A program made the position numbers and the translations under genes. 64,000 nucleotides of DNA from positions 38,244,963-38,308,962 of the forward strand of contig CM064421.1 of the NCBI GenBank assembly GCA_032690845.1, read 5' to 3'. The notes under the pieces were generated by a model. That model was given only the letters and a program-made list of their open reading frames with translations. It did not search any database and was not told the origin of the DNA. Each line of letters begins with the position of its first letter. Positions within the stretch are counted from its first letter, which is position 1. This DNA is from Eleusine coracana subsp. coracana. Taxonomy: Eukaryota > Streptophyta > Magnoliopsida > Poales > Poaceae. Of the stretch, positions 21,760-32,154 are shown piece after piece.

Positions 21760-24439
21760 TGAAAGGTCTAGGTCTCTAGCCTTGAATCAATGATGAGTTT
21801 TGGTGATAAATGACAATGCATGTTGGAACTAACCTTTTATATAAGTTTGTGAGTTTAATGTTAGGTTATGTTCTGGCATCAAGCAAAGGTCAAGAATAAT
21901 ATATTCATAAAGGCTATGGACCCATTACAAGATGATTGATTGATCGTATGTTGGAAATTCTCATATGGTGAAAATGCTTGACAAAGGATGATGATAATCA
22001 ATGTGTTGATAAAGGTGTCGGTGGACATAATCAACATCCGTGCTTAAAGATGAAGACACATCACATGTTCAAATGTCAAACACAACATATTATTAATTCA
22101 TGACAAGGGATGATATTGATGATAGTGTTGATTGTTGATACAAGCAACACGTATACATAAATAAGATCAAGACACTTTATGAAGGACAATTGAACATCCT
22201 CATAGTTGATGATATCAAAATGATCATGTGAATACTTGGCATTAAATGGAAATTTTAATACAAGTTGAAGATGGAATTCATGAGTTGATATATATTAATA
22301 AGTGATGGTGGTCAAAGCAAGGATATTATTATATCATTGGAACATGGATTGTTAGTGATTACCTACATGAAGATAAAAGTTATGATTTTGGAAATGTCAT
22401 TTTGGAGATCAAATTGATAAAGTGGATATACTATTGATGTTGCATATAAAGTAGTGTTGCATGGAAAGACGGTGAAGGTTAGGCAAGATTCGACTGCGAT
22501 GGACCATGTGCGAGGGTGAAGGGCAAGCAAGAGGCTTGACGCCGACGGACCAAAGGCAATGGTGAAGAGTGTGTTAAGGCTTAGCGCGATTAACCATGCA
22601 AGACAATATGAAGTTGTGAATTATCTACATCAATCATTCTAATGAAACAAGAAGATGATATTGATATGTCACAACGAATGCAATTGAGAAGAGTGCTAAA
22701 GGTGAATATTCAATCATAAAAGAATATCAAGTGGATGAACATCAAGCCCTTCTCATATGGACATTGCTCAAGGCAAAGGCACAATATTGGATATATATGT
22801 TTATTGATGGTTAATCAAATGAATATCCAAAATGATCAATTACTTATGGAGTTGGCAACCCTCAAAAAGAAGATGAAGAATATATGAAGGTGTTCCTGTT
22901 GGCATTGTTTTCTATTTGCTTTTGAGTATAGGAACGTCGTACTATAAAAAGGGATGCAACTTTGATGGCTTTGCTCTTGTCTCGATTGTCAAATTGATCC
23001 AATAACCTTTGGGGGAGTGTTGAGAAAATCTATGTGTGATTTTGGAGCTTGGTAATAGTTGGGTTGGACATCCCTTTAAATTATCTTTCCGTAGAGTTAA
23101 ATATCACCTAAATCGGACTCTGGAGTCAAAAGTTATTGGCATTTTTCTATCGGTTGTCTGCCTATATTGTTCCAATCGGTAGTGCCAATCCGGAAATTGG
23201 CAGTGCCGATCCGGAACTCAGAAAAACATCTTTTCCTTGCCCTCTGTGGTTTCCTCATCGGCAGTGCCAATCTGGGCATCGGCAGTGCCGATGCGGGACA
23301 TCCAGAGTCCTAAACGGCTAGTTTTTTAGCCTCTCTATCGGCAGTGCCGATCCGGATATCGACAGTGTCGATGTGGGATATTCAGAGCCCCAAACTGCTA
23401 GTTTTTTAGCCTCTCCATTGGCAGTGCCGATCCGGATATCGGCAGTGCCAATGTGGAACATCCAGAGCCCCAAATGGCTAGTTTTTTAGCCTCTCCACCG
23501 GCAGCGCCGATGCGGGACATCTAGAGCCCCAAACGGCTAGTTTCTTAGCCTCTCTATCGGCAGTGCCGATCCGAGTATCGGCAGTGCTGATGCGGGGCGT
23601 TCTGAGCCCCAACGGCTAGTTTTTGAGCCTCTCCTATTTATACCCCCTTCGGTCCTAATGTTGGGGGTACCAAAAATACATCAAAGAAACATCCATTTGA
23701 GCCAAAAATTACCTCTCCACTCTCTATTACTTAGTGCTATACCTTGTGGGTGAATTGGGTGAGAGATTGAGAGAGAAAGAGCAAAAATCCATTGTTGAGC
23801 ACTTGTGCTAGCAAGCAATCGTTGTGGCATTTATTACTCTTGGGGATTCATCCCCTAGATGAGAAGGTATTGCCCGGTGAGCTCCCAAGTTTGTGGTGAG
23901 CCACGGAAAGTTTGTGAAGGTTTCTATTGACCTCCGAAAGGAAAGGAATCAAGAGAAGGAAATTCGAGGAAAAGGGTTGAAAGAGACTCGGTTCAAGTGT
24001 GACCGAGCCCCTCAACGGAGATGTAGGACTTATTTGAGGAGTCCGAACTTCGATAAACAAATATTGTGTCTCCGTGTGCTCCTCTATTTACTTGTTACTT
24101 TTTCATGCTCTAGGATTTGCTCTTATATTTGCTTAAATAACTAGGTCTACTTATGTAGGTTGTGTCTTGTAGTTGCTATATTGTTGTAGTGTTTCATATT
24201 AACTGTTGTAGTCTTTCCATCAATCTAGTATCTGTGAAACCAACTAAGATTTACTTTTAGGCGACTTTCTGTACCATTATCGGCACTACCGATTGAGCAT
24301 CGGCAGTAGCCATCGGCACTGCCGATCGGTCCCATCGGTACTGCCGATCATACTGATTCTTTTTGTTAAGTCTAATTTCACAGAAATTTATAGAATCGCC
24401 TATTCACCCCTCCCTCTAGGCGACATCAAGGTCCTTTTA
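21760..24439 (+). repeat. 3' LTR, about 2.7 kb
   Basis: Starts TGAAAGG. The terminal CCTTTCA has become CCTTTTA. It carries its own palindrome array (about 23176-23600, fewer and more degenerate units than the 5' copy), TATA box and C-centred palindrome group. Confidence 0.92.
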
Positions 24440-24499
24440 GAGAGAGAGGGAGAGAGATGGCGGTTGTGATATACGGAAGGGAGAGAGGAGTGCGGCGGC

Positions 24500-24534
<35 letters not shown>
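24500..24534. repeat. (GA)n microsatellite
   Basis: A run of GA dinucleotides in the CACTA interior just right of the LTR element. A related sequence (GGCGGCTGTGAGATACGGAA and variants) lies on both sides of the LTR insertion, at about 13142 and 24459, so the insertion site was itself in a GA-rich local repeat. Confidence 0.85.
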
Positions 24535-24539
<5 letters not shown>

Positions 24540-24781
24540 TGAGAGGAGTGGTGACCTAGGTTTTCTTTATATATGGCCAGCATTGATAATGGGATGCATG
24601 GGTCGTGGAGCAACAAATAGCGGCGGTTGAAGAATTGGACCGCCGCTATAAAAAACAGTAGCAGTGGTTGAAGAAATAGGCCGCCGCTATAAATTGGTTC
24701 TAGTTTATAGCTGCGGTTCTTTTTTGACCCGTCGCTATGATTAATTTGCTTCCGCCGCTATAAAGCTATTTTATGGTAGTG

Positions 24782-25189
24782 CTGTATAAGCCATGCGCTT
24801 GAGCATTGCCGCACTCATCACTAAAGAAGGTGATGAGAATCAGATGAAAACACATCTCTTTTTTTTTCTTAAAAAAAACAAGAACACATTGAGATAGGAC
24901 ACGCTTACAACATCCATGACACGCTAAGCTAATACGAAAATTGAACTCTCATTAATAACAAAATGTAATCTCTAAGTCCATTCGGATGAGAGACATCTTA
25001 TTCCTAAATGCAAAGATATTTAGAACACGTACGTACGCCATTGGTAGATACACGCAGGCATGCATACACTTGCCTACGCGGCTGTCTACACAATATACGT
25101 ACGCCCTCGACAACAAGGTACGAACCAGCAACTAAGCACGACTATCAGGGAGCAATTATATGATGCATAAGTACGACGCCTTCTTCTAG
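24782..25189. other. Intergenic, right flank of the CACTA element
   Basis: Short AT-rich spacer between the CACTA end and the 3' side of the next cystatin gene. Nothing else recognised. Confidence 0.5.
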
Positions 25190-25543
25190 CTAGGCCGCGA
25201 TTGGCTTGAAGCTTTGGAGCTTCCAGGTGTTGGCGCGGGACCCGGGCACGCCCCACACCAAGCACTCGTACGGCTTGGGCCTCGCTCCACGCGTGGCGGC
25301 CACCTCCAGCTCGAGCCGGTAGTTTGTGCCGCCGGTGGGCAGCCGCTCGGTCTCGCCGCGCACCACCCTCACGAACTGGAAGCTGGTGCCGTGCGGGAGG
25401 TTGTAGACGAGGACGCAGAACCTGCCCACCTGCGTGATCACCAGGTCCCGCGGGTTCTTCACCGTCGTCCAGGTCGCCTCCGTCCCCGCCGGGAACACCG
25501 CCAGGGCGGCAACGAGCAGCAGCAGCAGCGACCTCATCATCAT
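25190..25543 (-). CDS. Secreted cystatin-like protein
   Basis: Single-exon gene, 117 residues, starting MMMRSLLLLL. A signal peptide of about 22 residues ends near GTEA. The cystatin domain has VITQVGRFCVLVYNL (LARFAV-like helix with a Cys), a VRVVRGETE loop in which the QxVxG Gln is Arg, a GGTNYRLELEV strand and YECLVWGVPGSRANTWKLQSFKP with the C-terminal Trp. It is closest in visible motifs to the copy at 9.0 kb, notably the shared ECLVWGVPGSR stretch, although the 12.6-kb transposon now lies between them. Overlapping long open frames in other phases are shadows of its GC-rich codons. Inhibitory activity is uncertain. Confidence 0.85.
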   Translation of the reverse strand: MMMRSLLLLLVAALAVFPAGTEATWTTVKNPRDLVITQVGRFCVLVYNLPHGTSFQFVRVVRGETERLPTGGTNYRLELEVAATRGARPKPYECLVWGVPGSRANTWKLQSFKPIAA

Positions 25544-25598
25544 GGCTGTCGTGAAGTGAGAGCAGACAGAGAGCCAGCTGCTTAATTATTGCCTGGTC

Positions 25599-25608
25599 TA
25601 TATGGCTG
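25599..25608 (-). promoter_or_regulatory. Possible TATA box of the cystatin gene at 25190-25543
   Basis: CCATATAGAC reads on the minus strand about 60 bases upstream of the start codon. Weak consensus match. Confidence 0.4.
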
Positions 25609-28101
25609 GGTGTTGCATGGCCACGGGCCGGCGGTGACATTTTATAGCGCCGGAAAAGCGTAAAGCCACACACGCGTCCATCTTAAGCGAGTGCCGACGC
25701 GGCCCAGACAGCTCTCAGGTTATTAAGGTCAACCCCATCTCGTGCGTGGTCCAAATATATAATCTTGTGTGCCTTTGCCGACGCAACTCGATCTTCAGGA
25801 GAAGCTTAATTAGTAGGTTGGAAAACCCATCATCACCCCTTCTCGATCGTTCATGACTACAGGTAGCACTTGGGTTGCACAAGGGAGCACACATGGCGAA
25901 TTGAACGTGACGGAGCATCGAGATCGGCACGGCGCGGCGCGATCGAGCTGCTTTTGCCGGCCGTGGCATTCGCTTGGGTGCTGGAGAGACTTGGTGCGCG
26001 CGCGCGCTCTGTTGTTTAGCTGTACCTCGTCGCGTGGTCTCGTGGTTTTGTAGGGCGGAGGCCCTGCAGGGTCCTATTTCTTCGTGGCAGGGTCAGTGTG
26101 GAGTCAGCAGGCGTCCGTATAGAGGGTTGAAAACCTGTAGTTTTGACCAACTGACGATCTCCATGTCAATGCACCTACCTGGAAAGGGGCCTCTGACTTT
26201 GTCGTATATACGAGGAGATTAGAAGACAGCTATTTGTCATCGAAAACATGGGGCTTTGATCACAACTTCGTAACCATCTAGGCATCAATATAAGGCAGTT
26301 TGCAAGTTGATGATTACAAAATGGGATTCAGGGAGGAGTCAAGTCAAATGTTTTTCTCGTTATATAGTAGTATATATCTGTTTTTTTTTTCAAGGGATTG
26401 TGCTTTACTTGTGCTTTTGCCAACCATGCATCCTTTGCCTCAAAGTGAATAACGAGAAGTACATTACCATACAAGTTGCACAAAAATTAAAGAGCTTGAG
26501 ATCTTCCACGAAGATCATGCATGTGTGATCTTTGCAGCTCTCTTTTTGAGTCTTGGAGAATTCATAAACGCACTTTGTTTTGAATGTTGTGTACGCGCTG
26601 CAATATGAAGCTAGCATCGATATCAATGAGGATCGAGTATTGGATCATAAACAGGAAGGCCTGAGCCGCGTATTATAATTTATAATTCTTCCGAGTCTCA
26701 TGTACGTTAATGGAGTTCATTGATGGAAATCGGAAGTCTATGGATGAGTGTGGTCAATGAGCTACAGTTTGGCTTGCCTTGTTTAAACTCTTTTTTTTTA
26801 AAACAAGATGCCTTTTGACTTTCAGTGAGACAAATCACAGGATTTGTCACAAAATTCTGTGACTCGGGCGGAACGAAGCGACCCAATGCAATTTGAATCT
26901 AATACGATCAATATAGATTGGTGTTAAAATAAAATTGAATATAATTTTGTATCACAAAAACTATGTATGTCATTATGTCTAGAAAAGGAAGACTTCAAGA
27001 TGCATTGGCGAAGCAAATGTACCTACCTAGTGCACACATGCGCCTTGAGATAAATATCTCCATATATAGTAGTCAGCTTAATTTGACCAAAAAATTGCCT
27101 ACTTAGCTAAAGTAATGAACTGTATTTGTGTTACCATTATATTGGTTGGATTGACATGTATGCAAATAGAAAACCTAAACCAGTGGTTGACATGTCGCCT
27201 AATTAACGGCCTTAGGGTCTGTTTCCGTGCGCTGATGCCTGATTGCCACGCCTCTCCTGGAACGATGTATGCTTTTAGGAAGTCCAATATAACAAAGGGC
27301 CTACCTCTTTGTCATAGTTACTTTTTCAGGCATTGGATATGGATCCAACCTTCCAGATTTTACAATTCTCTCATGTTCACAAAAATATTTTATTCAGAAA
27401 CAGAAATTTTTCACACCTTCAATAAACATTTCTTCCAGCTATAGAAGAACAATGTTCCAGCTTCTGTTACATATATATATGTGCAAGATTTAAGTCCTCT
27501 AAAAACTGATTGTTCAAGCTTTCCAAAAGCAATGCTCGTTCACATATACATTTCCGTTGTTCCAAAAATGTGACTAAGACAAATTATTAGATCTCAGTTA
27601 ATTGAGAATTGGCAAGTCTCTATAACAACTAGTGGACAACCTATATGCATGTACAGTTAGCGGGCATTCACATACAATTTCAGCCAACATTGCAGACAAA
27701 TGGTAATTGTCGCATTGCTAGGCTGTAAGGAAGCTGGTGATGATTAACTGACTGAATGAATATTCTTATTGGTCCTTTGTTACATTCAGAAAAAATCAGT
27801 CAACATTGAAGACAAATACTAGGAAGCACCATTCCGTTGAACAACATGCAGTAAAATTACTCAATCACATTTTTTCCTTCTGCTCTCTCCTCTTTCTTGG
27901 AACTGAATTCGTAAAGAAGAGAGGACAGATACGTGGTATGGTATACATTACATGTCATAGAGACGTTTAGATAGTCAAAAAGTACGACGCACCCCACACA
28001 CACATATTTTATTTGTTTTTCTGCTGGCATACATACGTATACTTGCCCCGCGCTCATGATGACTGATGACACAGCGACGCGAGGATACGTCTTGTGCTGG
28101 A
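25609..28101. other. Intergenic between cystatin genes
   Basis: About 2.5 kb with no recognised gene, RNA or transposon ends. Short open frames (for example 27115-27444 plus) have no family motif. Confidence 0.5.
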
Positions 28102-28446
28102 TCATTTGGTCATTTTGATGTGCTTGAACTCGAGGAGCATCCACTGGTACGACTTGGGGATCCCCCAAACCACTGCACGGTACTGCCCGGTGGCGCCGGT
28201 GGGGCTCGCCGCGGTTACAGTCATCTCGTACTTGACGCCGCCCTTGTGAGGGTGCCGCTCAGTGTCGGAAACGTCGATGTACCTGAGCTTGGCGTCCCGG
28301 TTCAGGTTGTAAACCAGCACCGCGAAGCGCGCCAGCTGCAGCGGTCCGGTGCCCGCCGGCATGTCTTCCGGCGGATCAACGAACCCGGCAGAAGCCGCGC
28401 CCGCGAGAACGGGAAGGACGAAGAGGACGGCGGCAAGTGACCTCAT
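28102..28446 (-). CDS. Secreted cystatin-like protein, most diverged loop
   Basis: Single-exon gene, 114 residues, starting MRSLAAVLFV. A signal peptide of about 20 residues ends near ASAG. The domain keeps the best match of the cluster to the plant cystatin helix (LQLARFAVLVYNLN), but the first hairpin loop reads IDVSDTER: both the Gln and the Gly of QxVxG are missing. The C-terminal part is YRAVVWGIPKSYQWMLLEFKHIK, with a Trp near the second hairpin. A normal cystatin-papain fit looks unlikely, so it may inhibit poorly, act on another target or be drifting. It is the last cystatin copy before the DUF1618 region. Confidence 0.82.
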   Translation of the reverse strand: MRSLAAVLFVLPVLAGAASAGFVDPPEDMPAGTGPLQLARFAVLVYNLNRDAKLRYIDVSDTERHPHKGGVKYEMTVTAASPTGATGQYRAVVWGIPKSYQWMLLEFKHIKMTK

Positions 28447-28488
28447 TTTCTTTTCGTTCCCCTCTCTGGACTGTATGTATAATAGTCC

Positions 28489-28500
28489 TATATATGTATA
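28489..28500 (-). promoter_or_regulatory. Probable TATA box of the cystatin gene at 28102-28446
   Basis: CATATATAGG reads on the minus strand about 45-50 bases upstream of the start codon. Confidence 0.55.
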
Positions 28501-28849
28501 ATAGCTACAGCCAGCTAGTAAAATTACTAGCTAGCTAAAAAAACCACTCGGGTGCGAGCTGCTTTGTGTGCGTTTCTGCTTGAGGTGAAATGGCAGGACC
28601 AGCGAGATGGGTATTTATACAGCTGCGTTCATGCGACAAGGCGTGAAATACAGGGAAGGAAGGTTTATTTGTTGCGACTTTGTGTGCAGCGGTGATCTTA
28701 GTTTTTTCAGGAAACAAGACGCGGTTGCGTCAGCCTTACACTTTGCATGAAGGGTTTCATACTTACTTTGCTCGACACAATATAAAGATAGGATTTCACG
28801 TAAAATATGGGCAAAATGATGTATGTATCATCATTTCTTTTTGCAGGAG

Positions 28850-28985
28850 AGATCGTCCACGCAGTACACATATATCGGCCAGGCTCGGTCCAATCTCTTG
28901 ATACGGGCCAGACCTGAGAAATCGGTAGTGACTTCGTCTTAGGGGATCGCGCGCACATAGGCCCATTTACAACCCAATCGTCTGG
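28850..28985 (+). promoter_or_regulatory. Shared upstream region of DUF1618 copy A
   Basis: Matches 31918-32065 in order: GAGAGATC, TCCACGCAGTA, GGCCAGGC, a GGGC/AATC block, GTCTTA and GCGCGCACATAGGCCCA. The two plus-strand DUF1618 loci therefore share a duplicated promoter region. Confidence 0.7.
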
Positions 28986-29009
28986 CGCGGTTAGTATGAG
29001 ATTTACATA

Positions 29010-31295
29010 ATGATCCCGTCCGTGTCGTTCCCAAATCGACCCAAAGCCGCCGTCGAAGTCAGTATCAATGTTCCCGGGATCCTTGAGCCCTCCGGCACCT
29101 CGGACCGACCAGCGCGGATCCTCCTCGACCAGGAGGCGTACATCGCCGCCGGCCACCGGAACGCGACCACCGCCGCAACCATCTCGCTCGACGGCCGCGC
29201 ATTCGAGGTCTCCTTCTAGGCCGCCGACCCGCCGGCCGTGTCCCACTTCTGCGTCCACTGCCCCGGCTCCAAAGAATCCGATGACGGCAGCAGCACCGAC
29301 TTCGAATTCGAGCCGAGGGTGGTCGGCGCGGAGGGCCCCTTCGTCCTCCTCCGTGTCCGCTTCGCCGCCGGCGACATCGAGGACGACGACGAGTACTTCA
29401 TGTACAAGGCCGACGCCAAGTCGCCGTCGCTCGAGCCCGTGCCTCCTCCCGAAGACGATCTGATGCCTCGAGTCAACGAGACGCCGGGCATTTTCTCCTG
29501 GTCGCGCTCTGCGATCTGTGTTCGTCGTCGCACCACGACCTACGAATATACTCGTCTGAGGATGGAGCATGGAGGAAGGAGAGACATCCCTACCCGTGTC
29601 CTCAGGCCTCCTTTATTATACCCGACAAGGTGATCACGCTCGGAGACGGCGTGCTAGGCTGGGTCGACCTCCGTCTAGGCGTCCTTGTCTACTACCTGCT
29701 CCGCCGCGAGTCCCGCGATGCGCGTTTCATACCGTTCCCCTACCCGTTGCCTGAAAACAGAGACAGACATGGTTGCCAAGCCTAAGCAGGTGCGCAGGAG
29801 TGATGGTTGGAGGGTGGTGACATGGACTCGGACCATCTCGTCCAACTGTTGGCACGAGGGAAGCATCGTTGATGTTGATGACATCTCCGTCGACGACGCA
29901 TTGTTTTCGGCGATGATGTCCGAGCTTGGGGTGGAACGTGACGACGAGAGCTCCAAATTCCGGGACCTGTCCTCCGCTCTCCCCACTCTTATTAGCATGG
30001 ATGGCGATCATGATGTTCTTTACCTCAAGACTCTGGTCAAAGTGAAACCCAACGGTCACAAAAGATTCGTGGTTTCTGTTGACCTTGGAGAGAAGAAACT
30101 CAAAGCATGTCACCTGTATAATTCTGCAAGGCATGACCCCGTCAAGTATGCTTACCGTCCCTGTTCGCTGTCTAAACATCTGCATATGACTTCAGGTACG
30201 TCATTCTTGAGCTGCTCTGCTCTCCTCTGAGTCCTCTCCTCTTCTCTTTAAAAAAAATGAAAAAGGAATCTATATGGGAACTACAGTTCATAGTTTGGTT
30301 TAGTTTGCTTCATTTCATTTCCTTTCTTTGGTTGCTTTTTAGTGCCTCCATCCATGCATGATTTTATTAACAGGCTTTTGAATTGGTGCAGATGGAGCAC
30401 AAACCGGAGTCCAGGAGCCTTCAGGGGTCTGTATTACCAGAAACAATCAAGCACTCAAAATCGAACGTCTCGGCCGGGCAGCTCCGGCCAGGCAGCGCAT
30501 CCAACCCCAGGCGCTCAAAATTGGCGTCCTGCATGACCCAGACATTTTAGCCAGGGCTGCAGCCAAGGAGGCCAAACGTGAACCATATCCTCCGCGGCCA
30601 AACGTGAACCAGACGAGATGGATCGGCAACCATCAAAATACACAGAACGTGAACCCTCACCATCTCTCAAGATCAACCGGAAGTTACCTTCCAGTTCCAC
30701 AGCCTCAGCAGCCAAACATCATCAACCTTCCAACAACCTCAGCAGCCAAACATCAACTACTACTGGAATGGAATCGGTAACCATCAGTACACACACGGCA
30801 TGAACCAGTACCATCAGCAGTCGAATGGATCTGGCGGCTACTATCCTCGCCCGCCCAATATCATCCAGAGCCAGCAGTGGCCTAATTTGCAAGGGAACGG
30901 CACATCATACCCGGGCTATCTACCTGATCACGCTAATATTCGTCAACCTGGCATTCTGGGTGCACGACCTTTTCCGGGACACGTGAAACCAGCATCAGCC
31001 AGGCATTCAACCCACATGCCCTTTCCCTCCACACGCCAACGTTCATCAGCCTGGCATGCCTTTGCCTTTACACCCGAACTTTCACCAACCAGGAGGTCCT
31101 TTCTTCCCTGGACATCAGACAAGCATTCTGCCCGCAGGCCCGTTCCCTCGCTACGTCGACGTTTATAGGCCTGGCGTTCTGCCCACCCAACAAGCTGCTT
31201 ACCAACGTAGCGAACCTTCCGGACAGTGGCCGCCGGGCTCAGGAGGTTGTGCGCCGGCACCGGCATGGACGCCCCGGAAACGGTTCCGGGGTTGA
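29010..31295 (+). pseudogene. DUF1618 family copy A, multiply broken
   Basis: DUF1618 is a large grass-expanded family of unknown function. The N-terminal part opens at 29010 (ILLDQEAYIAA...RAFEVSF), is cut by TAG at 29217-29219 where a Trp is expected, and continues in frame (HFCVHC, DEYFMYKAD, EPVPPPEDD). A frameshift near 29495 moves the match to another phase (DKVITLGDGVLGWVDLRLGV). Near 29770 about 60-70 codons present in other copies are missing. The DUF1618 core then continues (DGWRVVTWTRTISSNCWHEG, VSVDLGEKKLKA) to a GTACGT donor at 30196, with an acceptor at 30391. The last part encodes a Pro/His/Asn/Gln-rich tail with repeated HQPG motifs and ends AWTPRKRFRG at 31295, with further phase changes. 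Confidence 0.85.
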
Positions 31296-31917
31296 GAATA
31301 GATACGTGATGTATTGCAAGATTTGGAGTACGACCAACTTAGAGACCATATGGGTATCACAATGAATGAATGATTTCTGCAAGTCACCGTTATTGTTGTG
31401 ACACAGCACCATTCCTGTGTTCAAACTTCAAAGGGTGCTTGTCCATCTGATCATCGCCATGTGTGTAGCTGCAGAGCGACTCTTTTAGTTTTTGCACATT
31501 GTACGTAATTTTTCATACATGAGATTTGTTGATGAATATTGCATCTTGGCGAAAAAATAATAGTTTAACACGTCTAAGCATTCATGCTAGCTAGTTACTA
31601 ATTTGCAAACGTGACACATGTATGCTGTAGAGAGAACCTTTCATTCTCCTCCTTCCTCGCCATTGTACACAGGAGGACTACTCAAAACAATCACAAACAT
31701 ATTCAATCATAAAATTGATTGCTAATGTTTTTCATATATTATTAAGATATAAAAAAGTTGAAAACGTTCTTTTCACCTGATATAGTGTGTTTTATAGAGG
31801 AGTAAACAAAATGCAATGTTTTACCCGCTAAAGCAGAATTTTGTAGTGTTTAGAGACGAAATATCATTTTTTGTAGTGCGAGACATAAATTTGCCTGATT
31901 TATTTATGAAAATGCGG
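31296..31917. other. Spacer between DUF1618 copies A and B
   Basis: 3' region of copy A followed by AT-rich DNA. Nothing recognised. Confidence 0.5.
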
Positions 31918-32154
31918 GAGAGATCCACGCAGTATTTCTACAAATTAGGCCAGGCCCAGTCCAGCCTAGGAGTATTACAGAACATATACGGGCGGACGGG
32001 CCCAATCTGACAAATCAGCAGCGATTTAGTCTTACTGGGCTGGCGCGCACATAGGCCCACTTGGAGTCCAAAACGGTTGCATCCTCCTCCCGTAGCACCG
32101 CCGTCTGATTCCCCTTCCCGATTCCACGCGCGTCGAGGCTGGGTAAATTTCGCG

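Larger units (their letters stand above)
13195..24439 (+). mobile_element. Copia-type LTR retrotransposon, gag only, 11.2 kb
   Basis: Two long direct repeats (13195-15900 and 21760-24439) bound the element. The LTRs begin TGAAAGG and end CCTTTCA (CCTTTTA at the right end). The 5-base sequence GAGAG precedes the left LTR and follows the right one, as a target duplication would, although the GA-rich site makes this weak proof. A primer-binding site follows the left LTR and a polypurine tract precedes the right LTR. The interior encodes a gag with three zinc knuckles, but I see no protease, integrase, reverse transcriptase or RNase H. The gag type and PBS point to Copia, possibly the SIRE lineage. 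Confidence 0.9.
12142..24781. mobile_element. Non-autonomous CACTA transposon carrying a nested retrotransposon
   Basis: The left end reads CACTACCAGAAAA and the right end is its counterpart TTTTATGGTAGTG. The 3-base target duplication CTG is present at 12139-12141 and 24782-24784. Subterminal repeats with the core TATAGCGGCGG recur at both ends in opposite orientations, as expected of transposase-binding repeats in CACTA (En/Spm) elements. Without the nested LTR element the CACTA part is only about 1.4 kb and has no transposase, so it must depend on a helper. Its interior is GC-rich and contains a 101-bp tandem repeat. Confidence 0.93.

Noticed and set aside
25086..25673. 195-codon minus-strand open frame over the cystatin gene
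   Set aside because: It is an alternative phase of the GC-rich cystatin gene at 25190-25543. The other phase has the signal peptide and domain motifs.
28707..29570. 287-codon minus-strand open frame
   Set aside because: It lies antisense to DUF1618 copy A, where the plus strand shows clear family homology. It is Gly/Val/Glu-rich, as expected of a shadow frame.
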